DNA from: Methylocystis sp.
Lineage (GTDB): Bacteria; Pseudomonadota; Alphaproteobacteria; Rhizobiales; Beijerinckiaceae
Direction of reading: 5' to 3'
NCBI GenBank assembly: GCA_002929055.1
Contig: PERY01000004.1
Coordinates: 1 to 64,000 of the forward strand
Length of the DNA stretch: 64,000 bases
Positions 63,530 to 64,000 of this stretch are shown in pieces. The notes below the pieces were generated by a model, which worked only from the letters and a program-made list of their open reading frames with translations, was not told where the DNA came from and made no database searches. Position numbers and translations under genes: made by a program. Every line of letters begins with the position of its first letter. The stretch's first letter is position 1.

Positions 63530-64000
63530 ATGACGTTCCTCAAGCCGTTTTATCTCCTGCTGGCGCTCATCGCGCTGCAGCTCTTTCCGCTGACGGGCGT
63601 CTTTCTGATGATCGTCGCCGGGGCCTTGATCACGGGGCTCGTGGTCCATGTCGTTCTTGTCCTGATGGCCTTCGACGCGCTGACGCGGCGCGGCCCCGCC
63701 TGGCTGCTGCTGTTCCCGGCGCTGTTCTATGGCGGCTATTATCTGCGCTACGCCCAGCAGGAGCGAGAGATCGCCCGCGTCTCGAACGATCTTTCCGCCA
63801 CCAATCCCAAACGCATCCTCGACTTCGACCCCGACGCGCATTCGCTCGTCATGAAGGACGCCGGCGGCTTCGTCTCCGCGCACGACGTTCCCGTCGCCTA
63901 TACGGTAAACAAGAACTTCCAGCCGGAAGGACATTTGTCGTACCGGCTGATCCCGCGGGCGCAATGCGACGCCGTGAAGAAAGACACGCAGGCCCGCATC
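63530..64000 (+). CDS. Membrane protein, C-terminus outside window
   Basis: 157 codons open to the last base, starting ATG ACG TTC at 63530. The product starts MTFLKPFYLLLALIALQLF and has three hydrophobic segments (FYLLLALIALQLFPLTGVFLMIVAGALITGLVV, HVVLVLMAFDAL, AWLLLFPALFYGGYYLRYA). A soluble domain follows (ARVSNDLSATNPKRILDFDPDAHSLVMKDAGGFVSAHDVPVAYTV). The gene continues beyond the window. No family recognised. Confidence 0.68.
   Translation, partial: MTFLKPFYLLLALIALQLFPLTGVFLMIVAGALITGLVVHVVLVLMAFDALTRRGPAWLLLFPALFYGGYYLRYAQQEREIARVSNDLSATNPKRILDFDPDAHSLVMKDAGGFVSAHDVPVAYTVNKNFQPEGHLSYRLIPRAQCDAVKKDTQARI

Noticed and set aside
62417-63964. A 515-codon minus-strand open frame
   Set aside because: Antisense to the phosphate acyltransferase gene and the truncated membrane gene; product is a charged, motif-free sequence.

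Overview
The window is a GC-rich chromosomal segment packed with genes on both strands and with little obvious mobile DNA. Gene families and gene order point to an alphaproteobacterium of the order Rhizobiales (Hyphomicrobiales). The evidence is leuS-lptE-holA, a DUF1476 F1-ATPase zeta subunit divergent from purC, purS-purQ, an RpoH heat-shock sigma factor, a HWE-type histidine kinase, DUF3422, DUF2244 and DUF815 proteins, and a RibB fused to a zinc-less RibA-like domain. A methylotrophic or methanotrophic family such as Methylocystaceae is possible, but no methane or methanol oxidation gene is present, so this is only a guess. No rRNA, tRNA or CRISPR array was recognised.

Layout. 1-9 kb: a truncated conserved protein, an HdeA-like chaperone, a His-rich secreted peptide, aroC, a histone-deacetylase-fold enzyme with a Tat-like leader, a secreted phosphodiester glycosidase, ribBX and a large GGDEF-EAL protein. 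9-16 kb: a Xer recombinase, the ATPase zeta subunit, and a split purine set (purC; purS-purQ) with a palindromic repeat between purS and purQ. 14.5-19.5 kb: the leuS-lptE-holA operon and an HdeD-like membrane protein. 19.5-28.3 kb: a hydrolase, yggS, a low-GC DUF3883 remnant, an L,D-transpeptidase, a winged-helix regulator with a decayed receiver followed by a cyclic-nucleotide sensor, a Gly/Tyr/Trp-rich secreted protein, pgm, a DUF3422 protein and two small unknowns.

28.3-33.4 kb holds the most unusual locus: a tight minus-strand operon of two uncharacterised proteins that share motifs, a DyP-type heme peroxidase, and a cytochrome P450 whose I-helix lacks the usual oxygen-activating acid/threonine pair; xseB follows. 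The layout suggests a two-heme peroxide or oxylipin-type pathway.

33.4-48.6 kb: a cation efflux transporter, glyoxalase I, DedA, DUF2244, nth, a periplasmic cupin, a DUF815 ATPase with a small membrane partner, glnE, a parvulin, a patatin-like protein, argJ-mutT and a HWE kinase. 48.6-64 kb: parE, a GT4 glycosyltransferase, a complete NitT/TauT-type ABC importer, an SDR, an M48 peptidase, rpoH, a HerA-like ATPase, a SCO copper chaperone, a YgjP-type metalloprotease, a DUF2380 Tat protein, a phosphate acetyl/butyryltransferase and a truncated membrane protein. Most of the window is ordinary core genome; the accessory signals are the P450-DyP operon, the DUF3883 remnant and a few short orphan proteins.
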